64,000 nucleotides of DNA from JAADEM01 sp965371855 (lineage in GTDB: Bacteria > Bacteroidota > Bacteroidia > Bacteroidales > Marinilabiliaceae). Below, one piece after another: positions 17,408-27,116 of the stretch (position 1 is the first letter of the stretch; every line of letters starts with the position of its first letter). The stretch lies in assembly GCA_965371855.1 (NCBI GenBank), contig CBDUZZ010000015.1, positions 6,022 through 70,021 on the forward strand, written 5' to 3'. Under the pieces are notes generated by a model that was not told the DNA's origin, did no database searches, and saw only the letters and a list, made by a program, of their open reading frames with translations. The position numbers were made by a program, and so were the translations under genes.

Positions 17408-18670
17408 ATGGAACAAATTTTTGAAAAAATAAGAAAATACAATATATGGGATGGCCAGCCTTTGCACTCTGGTTATGAAAGAAGTGAATACCTTAATAGA
17501 ATAACAGAATATATTGGAACCAAACTTGTAAAAGTACTTGTTGGGCAACGCCGTGTTGGCAAAAGTTATATCCTTCGCCAAATTATAAACTTCCTTATTG
17601 AACAAAAAGAAGTCAATCCGAAAAATATCTTTTTCATCAACAAAGAATTCACTGCCTTCGATGATATAAAAACCGCAACAGACCTGGAAAATTTATTTAG
17701 TTATTACAAAAAAAGATACAAAGTAACCGGGAAAATCTATATCTTTCTTGATGAAATCCAAAACATAGGTAATTGGGAATCTTATGTAAATTCCTATTCC
17801 CAAGACTTCACCCAGGACTTTGAATTATTTATCACAGGTTCAAATTCAAACCTTCTTTCAGGAGAACTTGCAACATTACTTTCAGGGCGTTATATTGAAT
17901 TTGAAATCCTCCCATTCAGTTTTTTTGAATTTGCAGGTATAAAAGCTTTGCCTGTAAACAAAGAGAATTTTCTTACTTATTTGCAAACCGGGGGATTGCC
18001 CGAAATGTTCCATTTTGACTCGGAAGAGTTAAATCGAAACTATTCTGAGAGCCTGAAAAACACCATAGTTTTGCGTGATATTGTTGGTCGGCATAAGATA
18101 AAAGATCTTCAGCTACTCGAAGATATATTCAAATTTTTGGCTGTCAATATTGGCAACCTTACTTCTATTAGCAGCATTGTAAACTACTTTAAGAGCAGGC
18201 ATAAGAAAACAAATTATGAAACGATCTCCACTTATATTGGTTACCTGAAAGATACATTTATATTTCACCGGGCTGAAAGATATAATCTACGTGGGAAACA
18301 AACCCTGGGAGGAGAGTATAAATACTACCTGAATGATTTAGCATTTAAAAATTTCCTTTTCGGATTTTATCCCTCTGATATTGGGTACAATCTTGAAAAT
18401 TATGTTTATATACAACTGAAACGAATGGGATATAAAATATCTGTTGGAGTATTAAATAATCTTGAAATTGATTTTGTTGCACAAAAATCAGATAAAACCA
18501 TTTATGTTCAAGTGTGCTATCTTTTAAGCAGCCAAAAGGTAATCGAACGGGAGTTTGGCAACCTGCTTTTAATTAAAGATAACCACGAAAAATATGTCGT
18601 TTCGCTTGATGACCTAAAGTTTTCAAACTACGAAGGAATAAAACATATTAAACCCTGGGAATTGATGTAA
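17408..18670 (+). CDS. AAA_14/DUF4143-type ATPase, intact
   Basis: 420-residue P-loop ATPase. Walker A GQRRVGKS at about 46-53, Walker B YIFLDEIQ at about 111-118, sensor motif ITGSNSNLLSGELATLLSGR near 155, and a C-terminal DUF4143 part with a PD-(D/E)XK-like core (EIDFVAQ...YVQVCYL). The cellular role of this abundant prokaryotic family is poorly known; frequent transfer and association with mobile or defence genes are typical. It is the only full-length member here, the other two pieces being broken. It stands alone, 400 bases after the AbiE pair, and is followed by a 267-base gap in which I see no clear gene. Confidence 0.88.
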   Translation: MEQIFEKIRKYNIWDGQPLHSGYERSEYLNRITEYIGTKLVKVLVGQRRVGKSYILRQIINFLIEQKEVNPKNIFFINKEFTAFDDIKTATDLENLFSYYKKRYKVTGKIYIFLDEIQNIGNWESYVNSYSQDFTQDFELFITGSNSNLLSGELATLLSGRYIEFEILPFSFFEFAGIKALPVNKENFLTYLQTGGLPEMFHFDSEELNRNYSESLKNTIVLRDIVGRHKIKDLQLLEDIFKFLAVNIGNLTSISSIVNYFKSRHKKTNYETISTYIGYLKDTFIFHRAERYNLRGKQTLGGEYKYYLNDLAFKNFLFGFYPSDIGYNLENYVYIQLKRMGYKISVGVLNNLEIDFVAQKSDKTIYVQVCYLLSSQKVIEREFGNLLLIKDNHEKYVVSLDDLKFSNYEGIKHIKPWELM

Positions 18671-18937
18671 TAAAATTTGATTTTGCTTTTTGGCAACGGC
18701 TTCATCAGCAAAGTTCTTTTTCACCTTTTCGTGCCGCAGATACATCAGGCAGTTATTGGACAGGTAATAGTTTATGCATTACCAAGGAGGATTATCTAAT
18801 TATTTTCTTCATAATGCCTTCTTAATTTATTACGAAGTTATTAAATTCAGAAATCCTGACCCCATATTTATAAATAGAGGTTTAATTAGGTTGAGTCGTA
18901 AATAAAAAAGTCGCAAATTGCACTAAAATGAATTCTT

Positions 18938-20024
18938 ATGCAGATGCAATTACCTTTGTTTCCACCAACAACCAGATTAATAAATAGTAGTTTAGGTGTT
19001 TTTGAAAAAGATGATTTTGTTTATTATTTACACAATGGCTCACCAATTTTTTGTCACAGTAAAGACGACTTAAATACTTACCGTTACATTACGGGTAATC
19101 TTGTTAATACCGGACTTTGTACGCCAATTGAAATTTCTCGTACTATCGGTGTTTCTAATCGTAATATCCAGCGTTATGCGAAAGCATTGCGTGAAAAGGG
19201 TAGCGACTGGTTTTTTAACCGTCTGGATAACAGAGGTAGCTGTCATAAAATGACTGATGAATTTTTAGTCCAAGCTCAAAAAATGATAGATGATTTCTAT
19301 TCGGTAAACGATGTGGCAAAAATATCAGGAGTAAGCGAAGGCGCATTACGTTACCATATTAAAAAAGGGACGATTAAAAAAAAATGGTCACTTCGCTAAT
19401 AAGACGACCGCCCACGATCATAGTACTCAACCAAGTGAACGAAATGGATATGATGTATTTGTTTCGCATATATTTGGAATAGGGGCAACAAATATTGATG
19501 ACCGGAGCAAAGCTTCAAATCATGAAATAGAAGAAACCCCTGTAAAATTCGAAAACTGCCAAAGCGTTGCTAATGGAGGGGTTCTGTTCTTGCTGCCTTT
19601 TCTTGTTGAAACAGGATTATTTAGTTTTCAAAAGCATTACGAAGAATTAAAAAAGGGATATTATTACATCAATTTTATTATCCAATTATTGGCATTTATG
19701 TATTTATGCAGGATTAAAAACCCTGAGCAGTTAAAGAGTGTAAGCCCCGGTGAATTTGGTAAACTACTTGGAGTTGACAGAATACCACAGTCCAAGTGCT
19801 TGCGTGCAAAAGTAAAGCAGATAAGCGATCAAAAAAAAGCTATATGTTGGAATAAAGACCTTGCTGCCTATTGGAGTACAGAAGAAGAAAATGAATTCTA
19901 TTACATAGATGGACATATCCAGATTTATTACGGACACAATGCAAAACTTGGAAAAAAGCATGTATCACGCCAAAAATTGTGTCTGCCTGGTATGCAGAAA
20001 TTTTGGGTAAATAATAGAGAAGGT
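18938..20024 (+). pseudogene. Transposase-like protein with HTH domain, frameshifted and 3'-truncated
   Basis: The first frame (18938-19399) encodes LPLFPPTTRLINSSLGVFEK and two helix-turn-helix segments (SRTIGVSNRNIQRYAKAL; VAKISGVSEGALRYHIKKG). At a run of nine A residues (19376-19384) the frame is lost. With eight A it would continue NGHFANKTTAHDHSTQP into the open frame that ends at 20033, which has VSPGEFGKLLGVDRIP, FYYIDGHIQIYYG and KHVSRQKLCLPGMQKFWVN. This is the pattern of a large transposase-like family whose catalytic Asp would be in YIDGH. The C-terminal half is missing because the gene runs straight into a transporter fragment at about 20022. Family assignment is moderate; no terminal inverted repeats seen. 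Confidence 0.65.
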
Positions 20025-20096
20025 ATAGCTTGAAATATTATCAATGGTTGATTTACCGTTTTCTATCATAAACCCGCTTACAACATCTTGCAATCC
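20022..20096 (-). pseudogene. GlpT-like MFS transporter internal fragment
   Basis: The reverse strand reads GLQDVVSGFMIENGKSTIDN, nearly identical to residues of the intact transporter at 32700 (IQDVVSGFMIENGKTTIEN). The fragment of about 75 bases is wedged exactly between the cut end of the transposase-like gene and the cut end of the sulfatase at 20096, out of frame with the latter. Confidence 0.8.
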
Positions 20097-20941
20097 TACT
20101 TTAAAAGTTCTTTTATTTTCATTGCGATGTCAACATTTTCCATAAAACCGGCCAACCGCTCATCCCGTATTTGCATGTCGCCAATGGGGAAAGGGTGTCC
20201 CGGCATAAAATTAGGCGGTAGCACCATGTCATCAGCTTTGTATTTGTCGTGGTATTTTTGTGGAGCAGTGCGCGGATCGTGTGGAGATGTAAATGGGAGG
20301 TAAGCAAAAAAGGGCTTGTCTCCATCATAATTTTCAATAAATTCCACGATCGGCTCGCTAAAAACCTCCGATGAAAACCGTTCGTTGACATACTGTTCTG
20401 ACCAACCCTTTTGCGGATCATAGTCTTTGGTTTTAATTCCAAAGTGTGTGGACATCCCTCCCAGAAAAACTGCTTTGGCTGCATCAAATCCATTTTCTAC
20501 CCAATGTGGGCCGTTATGGTGCTTGCCGGTGGTGAAATTATAATACCCATTCTGCTTTAACAGTTCGGGCATTGTTATGTAATCACATCGCCCTCTGGTT
20601 TCCGGAGTCAGATCTTTGTCCCACAAAGCTATCACCGAAGTTGGCAGATGCCAGTAGTGCCTGCCGGTCATCAACATTGCCCTGCTTGGAGAACAAACAG
20701 CTCCATGCGGAGCTCCTAAAATATAGCAGTTGTTAAAATAGACGCCCGATTGAGCCAGGCGGTCAAGATTAGGTGTATGAACAGCATCCATTTCGGCTAT
20801 TCCCATTGTGTTATACCGTTGGTCATCAGCAAAGATAAACAGGATGTTTGGTTTTTGAGATTGGGTTTTGCTATTGTTGTTGTTGTTTGAACAGCCCCAA
20901 ACAACTAATAACAGGGCAAAAAGAATAAGTTTTTGTTTCAT
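20096..20941 (-). pseudogene. Sulfatase, C-terminally truncated
   Basis: Formylglycine-dependent sulfatase of the S1 type, 281 residues where about 450-520 would be expected. Lipobox VVWGC (Cys17), metal-binding FIFADDQR near 36, and the maturation motif CSPSR (83-87) whose Cys becomes formylglycine. THFG, FFAYLPFTSPHDPR and DMVLPPNF follow. The frame ends at KELLK because the gene joins a transporter fragment; the C-terminal metal-binding Asp-Asn and the substrate subdomain are lost. Inactive as written. Transcribed after the chimeric gene at 21073, beyond a hairpin. Confidence 0.85.
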
Positions 20942-20990
20942 TGATAATCCTGTTTTGATTTTTCTTAAATTTTAATTTTATGCAATATTA

Positions 20991-21020
20991 AGAAAACCAC
21001 CTCAAACGAGGTGGTCTTCT
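20991..21020 (-). terminator. Hairpin after the sulfatase/SusD chimera
   Basis: Thirteen-pair stem with one mismatch (AGAAAACCACCTC / GAGGTGGTCTTCT) and a 4-base loop, 53 bases after the stop at 21073. The T-rich stretch that follows on the minus strand is short, so termination may be partial. Confidence 0.6.
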
Positions 21021-21072
21021 TGATAATAAGATTTATTTAATCTACTAATTTTTATAACTCAGTATTAAAGAT

Positions 21073-22155
21073 TTATTCCCAAACTGGATTTTGTATAATT
21101 GCAGGATTCAAAACAATTTGATCAGAAGGAATCGGATACAAATAGTAATAATCAAGAAAAGCAGGAGGCACTCCCTCTCTGGAAATATAACCTGCGGCAG
21201 CACCATTTTGGATTGGAATTTTATTATTATAATCCGCAGCTACGATATAACGTCCAAGTTTTTCTTTAGCTGCTTCTTCATCCATGTGCTTCCATCTCCG
21301 TAAGTCGTCAAACCTAAATCCTTCCATCATTAATTCAACAGCCCGTTCTCTTCTTATTTCCCACAATACAGCATTTAACGGAATATGCACGGCATAATGA
21401 GCCATATAGAGGTAAAACGGTTTCTTTAATTCCAAAGACTTATCCAACGCCTTTTTAGTTTCAAGAGTCATAGCCTCGGTGAGGAATATAGAATCACCAT
21501 GATATTTTTCGAGTCCGGGTACTCCCCAGGGCAAGGTATGTGAACCTTTCTCCTTGTTTCCGAAATTTTGCTTTCCAAGGTAACTTCCTAATCCTCCAGC
21601 TGCATGACCGGCAATATTTACATCGAAACCACAAGTCAGTGGGTCGGCACTTGGTGTATTCATTGCGCCAAAATGGGCTTTACCACAATGAATAGTAAAA
21701 TAGCCATTGTCTTTAAGTATTTGTGGCAACATAGTAGCATGTGTAGCTAGTTCAATAGAATCCGTTGGTTGAATCCCATTCACATTCCATTTCGGATAAT
21801 CAAGAACCTTGCTTTTTCCATCTACCGAAGCATTTCTGTGAAGTGTCCAGTTTGTGACCCGGTGACGGGCTGCATTCATTCCACTCATTAAACTAACTCT
21901 GGTTGGCGAACAAACCGAACTTGCGTATGCTTGTGTGAAAATCATTCCTTCTAAAGCCAGTCTTTCCATTCCCGGGGTGTTGTATCGTCTGTTAAAGGGC
22001 GTTTCTTCCGTCCAAAACGGAACAGAAGTGTCCTGCCACCCCATATCATCAACCAGAAACATAATAATATTAGGCTTTTTATCCGTTTCAAAGTTCTTAG
22101 AAGTACAACCAGACAAAAGACTAATTAAGGTTAAGAATAAAATATATTTTTTCAT
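21073..22155 (-). pseudogene. Chimera: sulfatase N-terminus fused in frame to SusD C-terminus
   Basis: About residues 1-262 are a lipoprotein sulfatase: lipobox LLSGC, metal motif FLVDDMGWQD, maturation motif CSPTR, GKAHFG, and FYLYMAHYAVHIPLN. At about 21370 the frame switches, without a stop, to the last 100 residues of a SusD/RagB protein: EIRRERAVELMMEGFRFDDL, YYLYPIPSDQI and NPAIIQNPVW. The sulfatase therefore lacks its second half and the SusD lacks its glycan-binding front. No natural family has this architecture and a functional product is unlikely. The ATG at 22155 is preferred over TTG at 22158. Sits after a terminator in locus 2. Confidence 0.88.
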
Positions 22156-22341
22156 CAAATTTAAGAATTAAATTACAGAAACGATTCTAACAATATAACC
22201 CAAAAAAAATCCATTGGCGAAAAAAGTCAGATTTTTTTCTTGGTCTGTTGTTTAATACCGACTATCAATTAAAATACGCCTTTAGTTCAATCCAATCCAA
22301 AAGCCGTTTAAATTGTGTATCGGCATTAACCATCTATAAAA

Positions 22342-22374
22342 AGAAACCGCTCTTTTTTTTTAAGAGCGGTTTCT
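22342..22374 (-). terminator. Rho-independent terminator after locus 2 lipoprotein genes
   Basis: Perfect 13-bp stem AGAAACCGCTCTT / AAGAGCGGTTTCT with a 7-base loop, followed on the minus strand by a run of T. It lies 50 bases after the stop at 22424 and separates susC/D and its lipoproteins from the sulfatase chimera. Confidence 0.8.
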
Positions 22375-22423
22375 AATAATTTATAACAACGATTTCATTA
22401 AATAAATTGAGATTCTTATACAA

Positions 22424-23644
22424 TTAATCAATAATTCGATCTGCATCAAGCTTGATTTCTGATATTCGAATGTTACCATTTCCTGTATTATGAGAATCGG
22501 GCATGGTAAGCATTATCATCCTAAATTCTGTAGGTGTTGAAAGATCTAACGTTTGCACTTGATCTGGCAATTTTTCAAAACTTAACGAACCCAATTTTGT
22601 CCAGGTGTTTTCATGCGGAATCCTCCAAAAGTCTGCTACTGTTCTGTCGGTACCTTTGTTGGTATTTGGGATATACGTCATATCATTACTTACCCAAATG
22701 TCAATTGTTTTCAAAAATCCAACAGCGTCGCTGTAAACGGTAATTGAATTCATCATAAATTCATCCCTGTAATCAATTAAATAATAGTGTGCTAAAGTTG
22801 GATCGCTATTATTATTGTGGAAACTTTGATGATCGGCATCGGACCAACCCGTATGCCACATATCTGAATTCACCAACCCATCAAAAGCATATTTTTCGCT
22901 AAAACCACTTTCAGCTACACAATAATCCAAAATCACAGCCGGTGGGAAAGGAATTACTGTTTCGGAATATTTAGTCGAATTCAGCGTATCAATATCCGTT
23001 TCATTCATGAGGTATCTTGTTTTATTGCGTACTACACCTCCAACTTTATAATCAACCAATGGATAAGTATCTTCAGTTAGAAAGATTTCCTCTGTAAAAG
23101 TTCCATCTAATTGTTCATAACTGATAAAGCTACCAACTGAACCAATTCTCTTTTCAACAATTATTTGATCGACATCGGGTGAAAAACCAATTAAATCGTT
23201 TTGTAATGTTGATTCATAAATAGATCCGTAGATAAATGCACCTTTATCTATTTTTAACGATTTGTTGCCAAATACATCCACATTTTGTGCTTCGATTAGA
23301 AGATTACCCTGTATGTTGTTGTTGGAAACATCAATAATTGTATAATAACAATCCAAGTCTGTATCATAGTTACCTTCCACGTAATCTACATTTACAGAAT
23401 CTTGTTCCTGGTCTGTTATTCTCCACCTCAACACACAAAAATCGCGGTTCACATCCTCGGCAGGGTATATGTTTACCCTAACCCGATAGTATCCTGATTG
23501 GAAATCCAACCAATTCACTTTTGCAGAATAAATGATTGGTCCATTTTCAAGATGTTTATCCAGAAAACTGCTTGCTTCGTCGCAACTTACTAGGTTAAAA
23601 AGAACGATCAAGCCAACAATTCCTTTTTTTATATATTTCATCAT
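22424..23644 (-). CDS. DUF4998 lipoprotein with F5/8 type C-like C-terminal domain
   Basis: Predicted surface lipoprotein of 406 residues from the accessory set of a SusC/D locus. Signal peptide with lipobox LVSC, then a DUF4998-like N-terminal part (IIYSAKVNWLDFQSGYYRV) and a C-terminal discoidin (F5/8 type C/DUF5000-like) domain from about residue 245 (SEKYAFDGLVNSDMWHTGW, FRMIMLTMPDS, IRISEIKLDAD). Such domains bind carbohydrates, so a glycan-binding role at the cell surface is likely. It starts 29 bases after the stop of 23674 and is the last gene before a strong terminator. No catalytic motif seen. Confidence 0.82.
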   Translation of the reverse strand: MMKYIKKGIVGLIVLFNLVSCDEASSFLDKHLENGPIIYSAKVNWLDFQSGYYRVRVNIYPAEDVNRDFCVLRWRITDQEQDSVNVDYVEGNYDTDLDCYYTIIDVSNNNIQGNLLIEAQNVDVFGNKSLKIDKGAFIYGSIYESTLQNDLIGFSPDVDQIIVEKRIGSVGSFISYEQLDGTFTEEIFLTEDTYPLVDYKVGGVVRNKTRYLMNETDIDTLNSTKYSETVIPFPPAVILDYCVAESGFSEKYAFDGLVNSDMWHTGWSDADHQSFHNNNSDPTLAHYYLIDYRDEFMMNSITVYSDAVGFLKTIDIWVSNDMTYIPNTNKGTDRTVADFWRIPHENTWTKLGSLSFEKLPDQVQTLDLSTPTEFRMIMLTMPDSHNTGNGNIRISEIKLDADRIID

Positions 23645-23673
23645 AATTTCTTTCTATTATATTTAATACTCAT

Positions 23674-25044
23674 TTACTCCTCGTAATACTTATTCTTAAT
23701 CTGCCCCCAAAGGAACATTTCATTCCAGGTATAAACCCACTCGTTATGGCCATAGGATTCCATCATTTCAATTCGAAGGTAGCGGAAGTTTTTAGTTGCA
23801 TCAGCATCCGGGTTAACATTATCATCCAGAATATCAATATCCATTCCAGTAGCAAATTCCCATTCCTCCGGGGTTATATTATTCTTATCTACTGCATCTT
23901 TGGCTACATATTCACCTACAATAAACCAGCCTTCAGGAAATTTACTGGATCGATCTGCATTGTTATCATCAGTACCCCATAAACGAAAATGTTTTACAGA
24001 ACCTCCCCTATATTCATTGTTAGGTCGCCAATAAAGCTTCATCCTGCTCAAACGTGTATCAACCTCTAAATCATAGGTTGCATACGAAATAGGCCATGGT
24101 TCCGGGTCACCTCCACCATCTGGTGTCTTCGAAAACCTGAGACACCAGAATTGACCACGTGAAGTATTTCCATCAAATAGAGTATGAGGACCATACCCCC
24201 CAGCATAAAACAGACCATCTTTCTGGATTCCTGTTACCGGATCAATACCATCTGTGTCTAAATCTCTTTTTTGACCCCGGGTATATTGGTAATCAAACCA
24301 ATCTAATACGTTAATATGTTCATGTTCTATTACATCTTCCCTAAAAGGAGTAAAATAATCGCTCAGGGTATCAGAACTGTTTCCCCATTTATCAGAAAAT
24401 AAAAAACCAAATTTCTGTTCCGTATCAGGGTACTGACGTATATAAGCAAATGTTTTAGACACAGCTGTATCCCGGGTATATATTCGCTTGGAAGGATCTT
24501 CAATAAATACTGTTTCACCTTTCACCTGCATGGTATCATCAGTTAAAGTATGAATAACCAAGAGGTTGCCAGTAAGGTTCTCCCAATTAATTTTCACCCC
24601 TCCAAAGGCTACGCTTACCTCCAATGACTCCAGTGCAATTTCAATTGGAGACTTTAACGGAGACTCATTGACAACCGTCACTTCTGATATGTTTCCACTA
24701 TTATCCACACATACTACATCAACTTTTACCTCATTGGTACCAGTAAATCCCTCTACCAAAACAGAAGAAGCGTAGCGGGAAACAGCAAATTCCATTTTCT
24801 CTCCATGTTTATTCATGTATGAAGCGATTATTTGCGCAATATCCGAATCCCCTTTCGCTAAGGTAAAATTGATTTCCAATGCTCCACTTTTGGGAACAAT
24901 TTCGTTTACGGTTACTTTACCGGGAGGTTCTGTATCTGTTTGAATTTTCTCCAATCCCAGGTAACTGTCTGCACAAGTAGCCAATATCAAGGCACTTACT
25001 AAAGCAACCGAAAAAATCTTTATATTTTTATTGATTTTTCTCAT
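23674..25044 (-). CDS. DUF4959/DUF5126/DUF5000 surface lipoprotein
   Basis: Predicted glycan-binding lipoprotein of 456 residues. Lipobox ILATC, then a DUF4959-like domain (about 25-130: TEPPGKVTVNEIVPKSGALE), a DUF5126-like middle (about 130-235) and a DUF5000/discoidin-like C-terminal domain (HTLFDGNTSRGQFWC, LSRMKLYWRPNNEYRGGSVK, FRYLRIEMMESYGHNEW). This three-domain layout is common directly after SusD in Bacteroidota glycan loci. Located 36 bases after susD and 29 before the DUF4998 gene, it belongs to one transcription unit. Confidence 0.85.
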   Translation of the reverse strand: MRKINKNIKIFSVALVSALILATCADSYLGLEKIQTDTEPPGKVTVNEIVPKSGALEINFTLAKGDSDIAQIIASYMNKHGEKMEFAVSRYASSVLVEGFTGTNEVKVDVVCVDNSGNISEVTVVNESPLKSPIEIALESLEVSVAFGGVKINWENLTGNLLVIHTLTDDTMQVKGETVFIEDPSKRIYTRDTAVSKTFAYIRQYPDTEQKFGFLFSDKWGNSSDTLSDYFTPFREDVIEHEHINVLDWFDYQYTRGQKRDLDTDGIDPVTGIQKDGLFYAGGYGPHTLFDGNTSRGQFWCLRFSKTPDGGGDPEPWPISYATYDLEVDTRLSRMKLYWRPNNEYRGGSVKHFRLWGTDDNNADRSSKFPEGWFIVGEYVAKDAVDKNNITPEEWEFATGMDIDILDDNVNPDADATKNFRYLRIEMMESYGHNEWVYTWNEMFLWGQIKNKYYEE

Positions 25045-25080
25045 TTCATTATTTTATTAAATTAAATAAAATTACACTTA

Positions 25081-27096
25081 TTACCAACCAGGATTTTGAA
25101 CCAGGTTAGGATTTTGTAATATGGTATTAGTTTTAATGGGCATCAGGTAATCTTTCACAGAGAACCTTGGCTGCAAGTATATAGTAACACTGAAGAACTC
25201 ATTTTTGGTTTCTCCTCTATGATTCCAACCAGTCGTTGGCCTGTTTAATAAGTCCTCAGCAATTAACCACCTTCTAACATCATAATAGAAAGCCCCTTCA
25301 AATGCCAATTCATTTAAACGTTCCTGACGAATGATATCTCTTAAGCCTTCTGTATTTGTTGGCTTATCTTTGAAATTATCCATAGCATATTTATTCCAGC
25401 TTTCAACGACACCTTCCATGCCAACGCGTGCCCTTATCTCATCCAAATAAGCATAGGCATTTTTACCTCGAGAATCAGTTTTCGCTGGTCCGCCAACCTC
25501 ATTTAAGCACTCGGCCATTAATAAGTACATATCAGCCAAACGAATGATAGGGAAAGAATATCGTTCCTCTATCAGGTTGAGACGAGTAGCTGCATACGTT
25601 GTTTTCAAATGGCTTAATTTTTTGGCTAAATAACCTGTTGGAGAGAAACTGCCATATCCACCATAATTTTTTTCTCCGCAGCCTTTTCCTGCTTGAAAAT
25701 TGGGATACGAAGTACTGGCCAGACTTTTTCCCCTACCTTCCCAAAGTCCTCCATCAAATCCTACCGAAGCATAAAAGCGCAAAGAGCGGTTAAAATGAAG
25801 AAGAGCTGTTTCTTCCCCATTTTTAATCTGGTATTTAGCATTTTGTTCCGTAGCAATCTGAGTTTCATAACGATTTGAATACCATCTATTGGTTTCCCAA
25901 TCCTTATCTTCGTCAATTGGCACCCCGTTAGCCGAATAAAATCGCTCTACCACATCTAATGTAGGACCGTGGCGTTGCCCTATTTCACGTGCACTAGCAC
26001 CTCCAGAATTACTCCACTCACTGTTGCTCATCATCGTTGAGAACATCTGAATTGTTTTGGTATTTTCGTTGGTTGCCCATATTATTTCAGGATTCCAAGA
26101 CTCTGTTACTGCTTGTCTCAGGCTGATCATGGCCTTAGTGGTATCATTGATGTTTAGGGAGTTGGTACCGGAAATTGCATTATTCCCTCCATCTGTTGAT
26201 ATTAAAATAATTGCACCATCGTTTTCAGCAGAACGACATGCCGAGTCACACGCTGCCAAAGCCATTTCCCATCTTTCCTGAATATCGCCATTAGGGAAGA
26301 GTTTCACCCCCCTGTTATCCATTATTCCATTGTAATAGTTATTGTTATTAAATATTGGGCTGGCAGCCATCACCAATGTCTTTGCTTTAACACACCAGGC
26401 AATGGTTTTGGTAAACCTGCCATACTCGGTAGATTTGTCTAAACCCATTAATACCGGCAAGTCCAAAATGGCTTCATCCAATGTTTTTACAATGTAATCA
26501 ACTACCTCATTGACAGGGGCGCGATAAACGTTCACCTCATCCCCTTTAGCCGAAATAGGCAGAGCTTCATCTACAATCGGGATAGGACCATAATGAATGA
26601 AAAGATTATAGTTCAGATAGGCTTTAATGGCCTTAGCCTCAGCAATCCAACGTGCACGTGTTAATTCGTCCAAATCTTTCGGACCTCCATTTTCTAAAGC
26701 TATTTTCTCTATGAACACGTTACAATGCCGGATACCTTGCCAAAGAGATTTTCCTGCACCATTTTGTCCATCCCAAAAATTCATAAAAGGATTACTTACT
26801 CTATTGCCTTGAAAGAAGGCTTGCATTGTAACAGGAGGGCCTGATCTCAGCCCATTCCCCCTATCATTTTCGGAGTATATAATATCTCCACCTCCGGTAA
26901 GTCCTAAGGTTTTGTTAGGATCTGCTACAGATGGTAAAAAACTGTAGCAGGTAAATAAGTACTTCTCAGAGTTATGTGCATCGATAAAAGCATCGTCCAG
27001 TACAGGTTTATTATCCGGTAGAATGTTGAGATAGTCGTTACATCCTGATACCGATAATAAAAAGAACAACACTATGATAAATTGTATTTTTTTCAT
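25081..27096 (-). CDS. SusD/RagB-family surface lipoprotein (locus 2)
   Basis: Surface glycan-binding lipoprotein of 671 residues, partner of the SusC at 27117. Lipobox SVSGC, the early motif YLNILPDNKPVLDDAFID, a TPR-like helical core (ARWIAEAKAIKAYLNYNLF), and the usual ending: LADMYLLMAECLNEV, EEIRARVGM-like YLDEIRARVG, ERLNELAFEGAFYYDVRRW, and NPNLVQNPGW. It begins 20 bases after the SusC stop. Length is at the long end for the family. Unlike its SusC, it is complete. Confidence 0.94.
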   Translation of the reverse strand: MKKIQFIIVLFFLLSVSGCNDYLNILPDNKPVLDDAFIDAHNSEKYLFTCYSFLPSVADPNKTLGLTGGGDIIYSENDRGNGLRSGPPVTMQAFFQGNRVSNPFMNFWDGQNGAGKSLWQGIRHCNVFIEKIALENGGPKDLDELTRARWIAEAKAIKAYLNYNLFIHYGPIPIVDEALPISAKGDEVNVYRAPVNEVVDYIVKTLDEAILDLPVLMGLDKSTEYGRFTKTIAWCVKAKTLVMAASPIFNNNNYYNGIMDNRGVKLFPNGDIQERWEMALAACDSACRSAENDGAIILISTDGGNNAISGTNSLNINDTTKAMISLRQAVTESWNPEIIWATNENTKTIQMFSTMMSNSEWSNSGGASAREIGQRHGPTLDVVERFYSANGVPIDEDKDWETNRWYSNRYETQIATEQNAKYQIKNGEETALLHFNRSLRFYASVGFDGGLWEGRGKSLASTSYPNFQAGKGCGEKNYGGYGSFSPTGYLAKKLSHLKTTYAATRLNLIEERYSFPIIRLADMYLLMAECLNEVGGPAKTDSRGKNAYAYLDEIRARVGMEGVVESWNKYAMDNFKDKPTNTEGLRDIIRQERLNELAFEGAFYYDVRRWLIAEDLLNRPTTGWNHRGETKNEFFSVTIYLQPRFSVKDYLMPIKTNTILQNPNLVQNPGW

Positions 27097-27116
27097 CTTA
27101 CAATATTCTTTATTAA

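Noticed and set aside
17387..17605. 72-residue minus-strand frame
   Set aside because: Antisense to the start of the intact AAA_14 ATPase; no motif of its own.
18671..18937. Minus-strand stretch NNCLMYLRHEKVKKNFADE as a gene
   Set aside because: About 35 codons without start or stop context and no recognised family; kept only as a possible fragment.
20119..20493. 124-residue minus-strand frame inside the truncated sulfatase
   Set aside because: It is an out-of-frame shadow of the sulfatase, which has clear family motifs.
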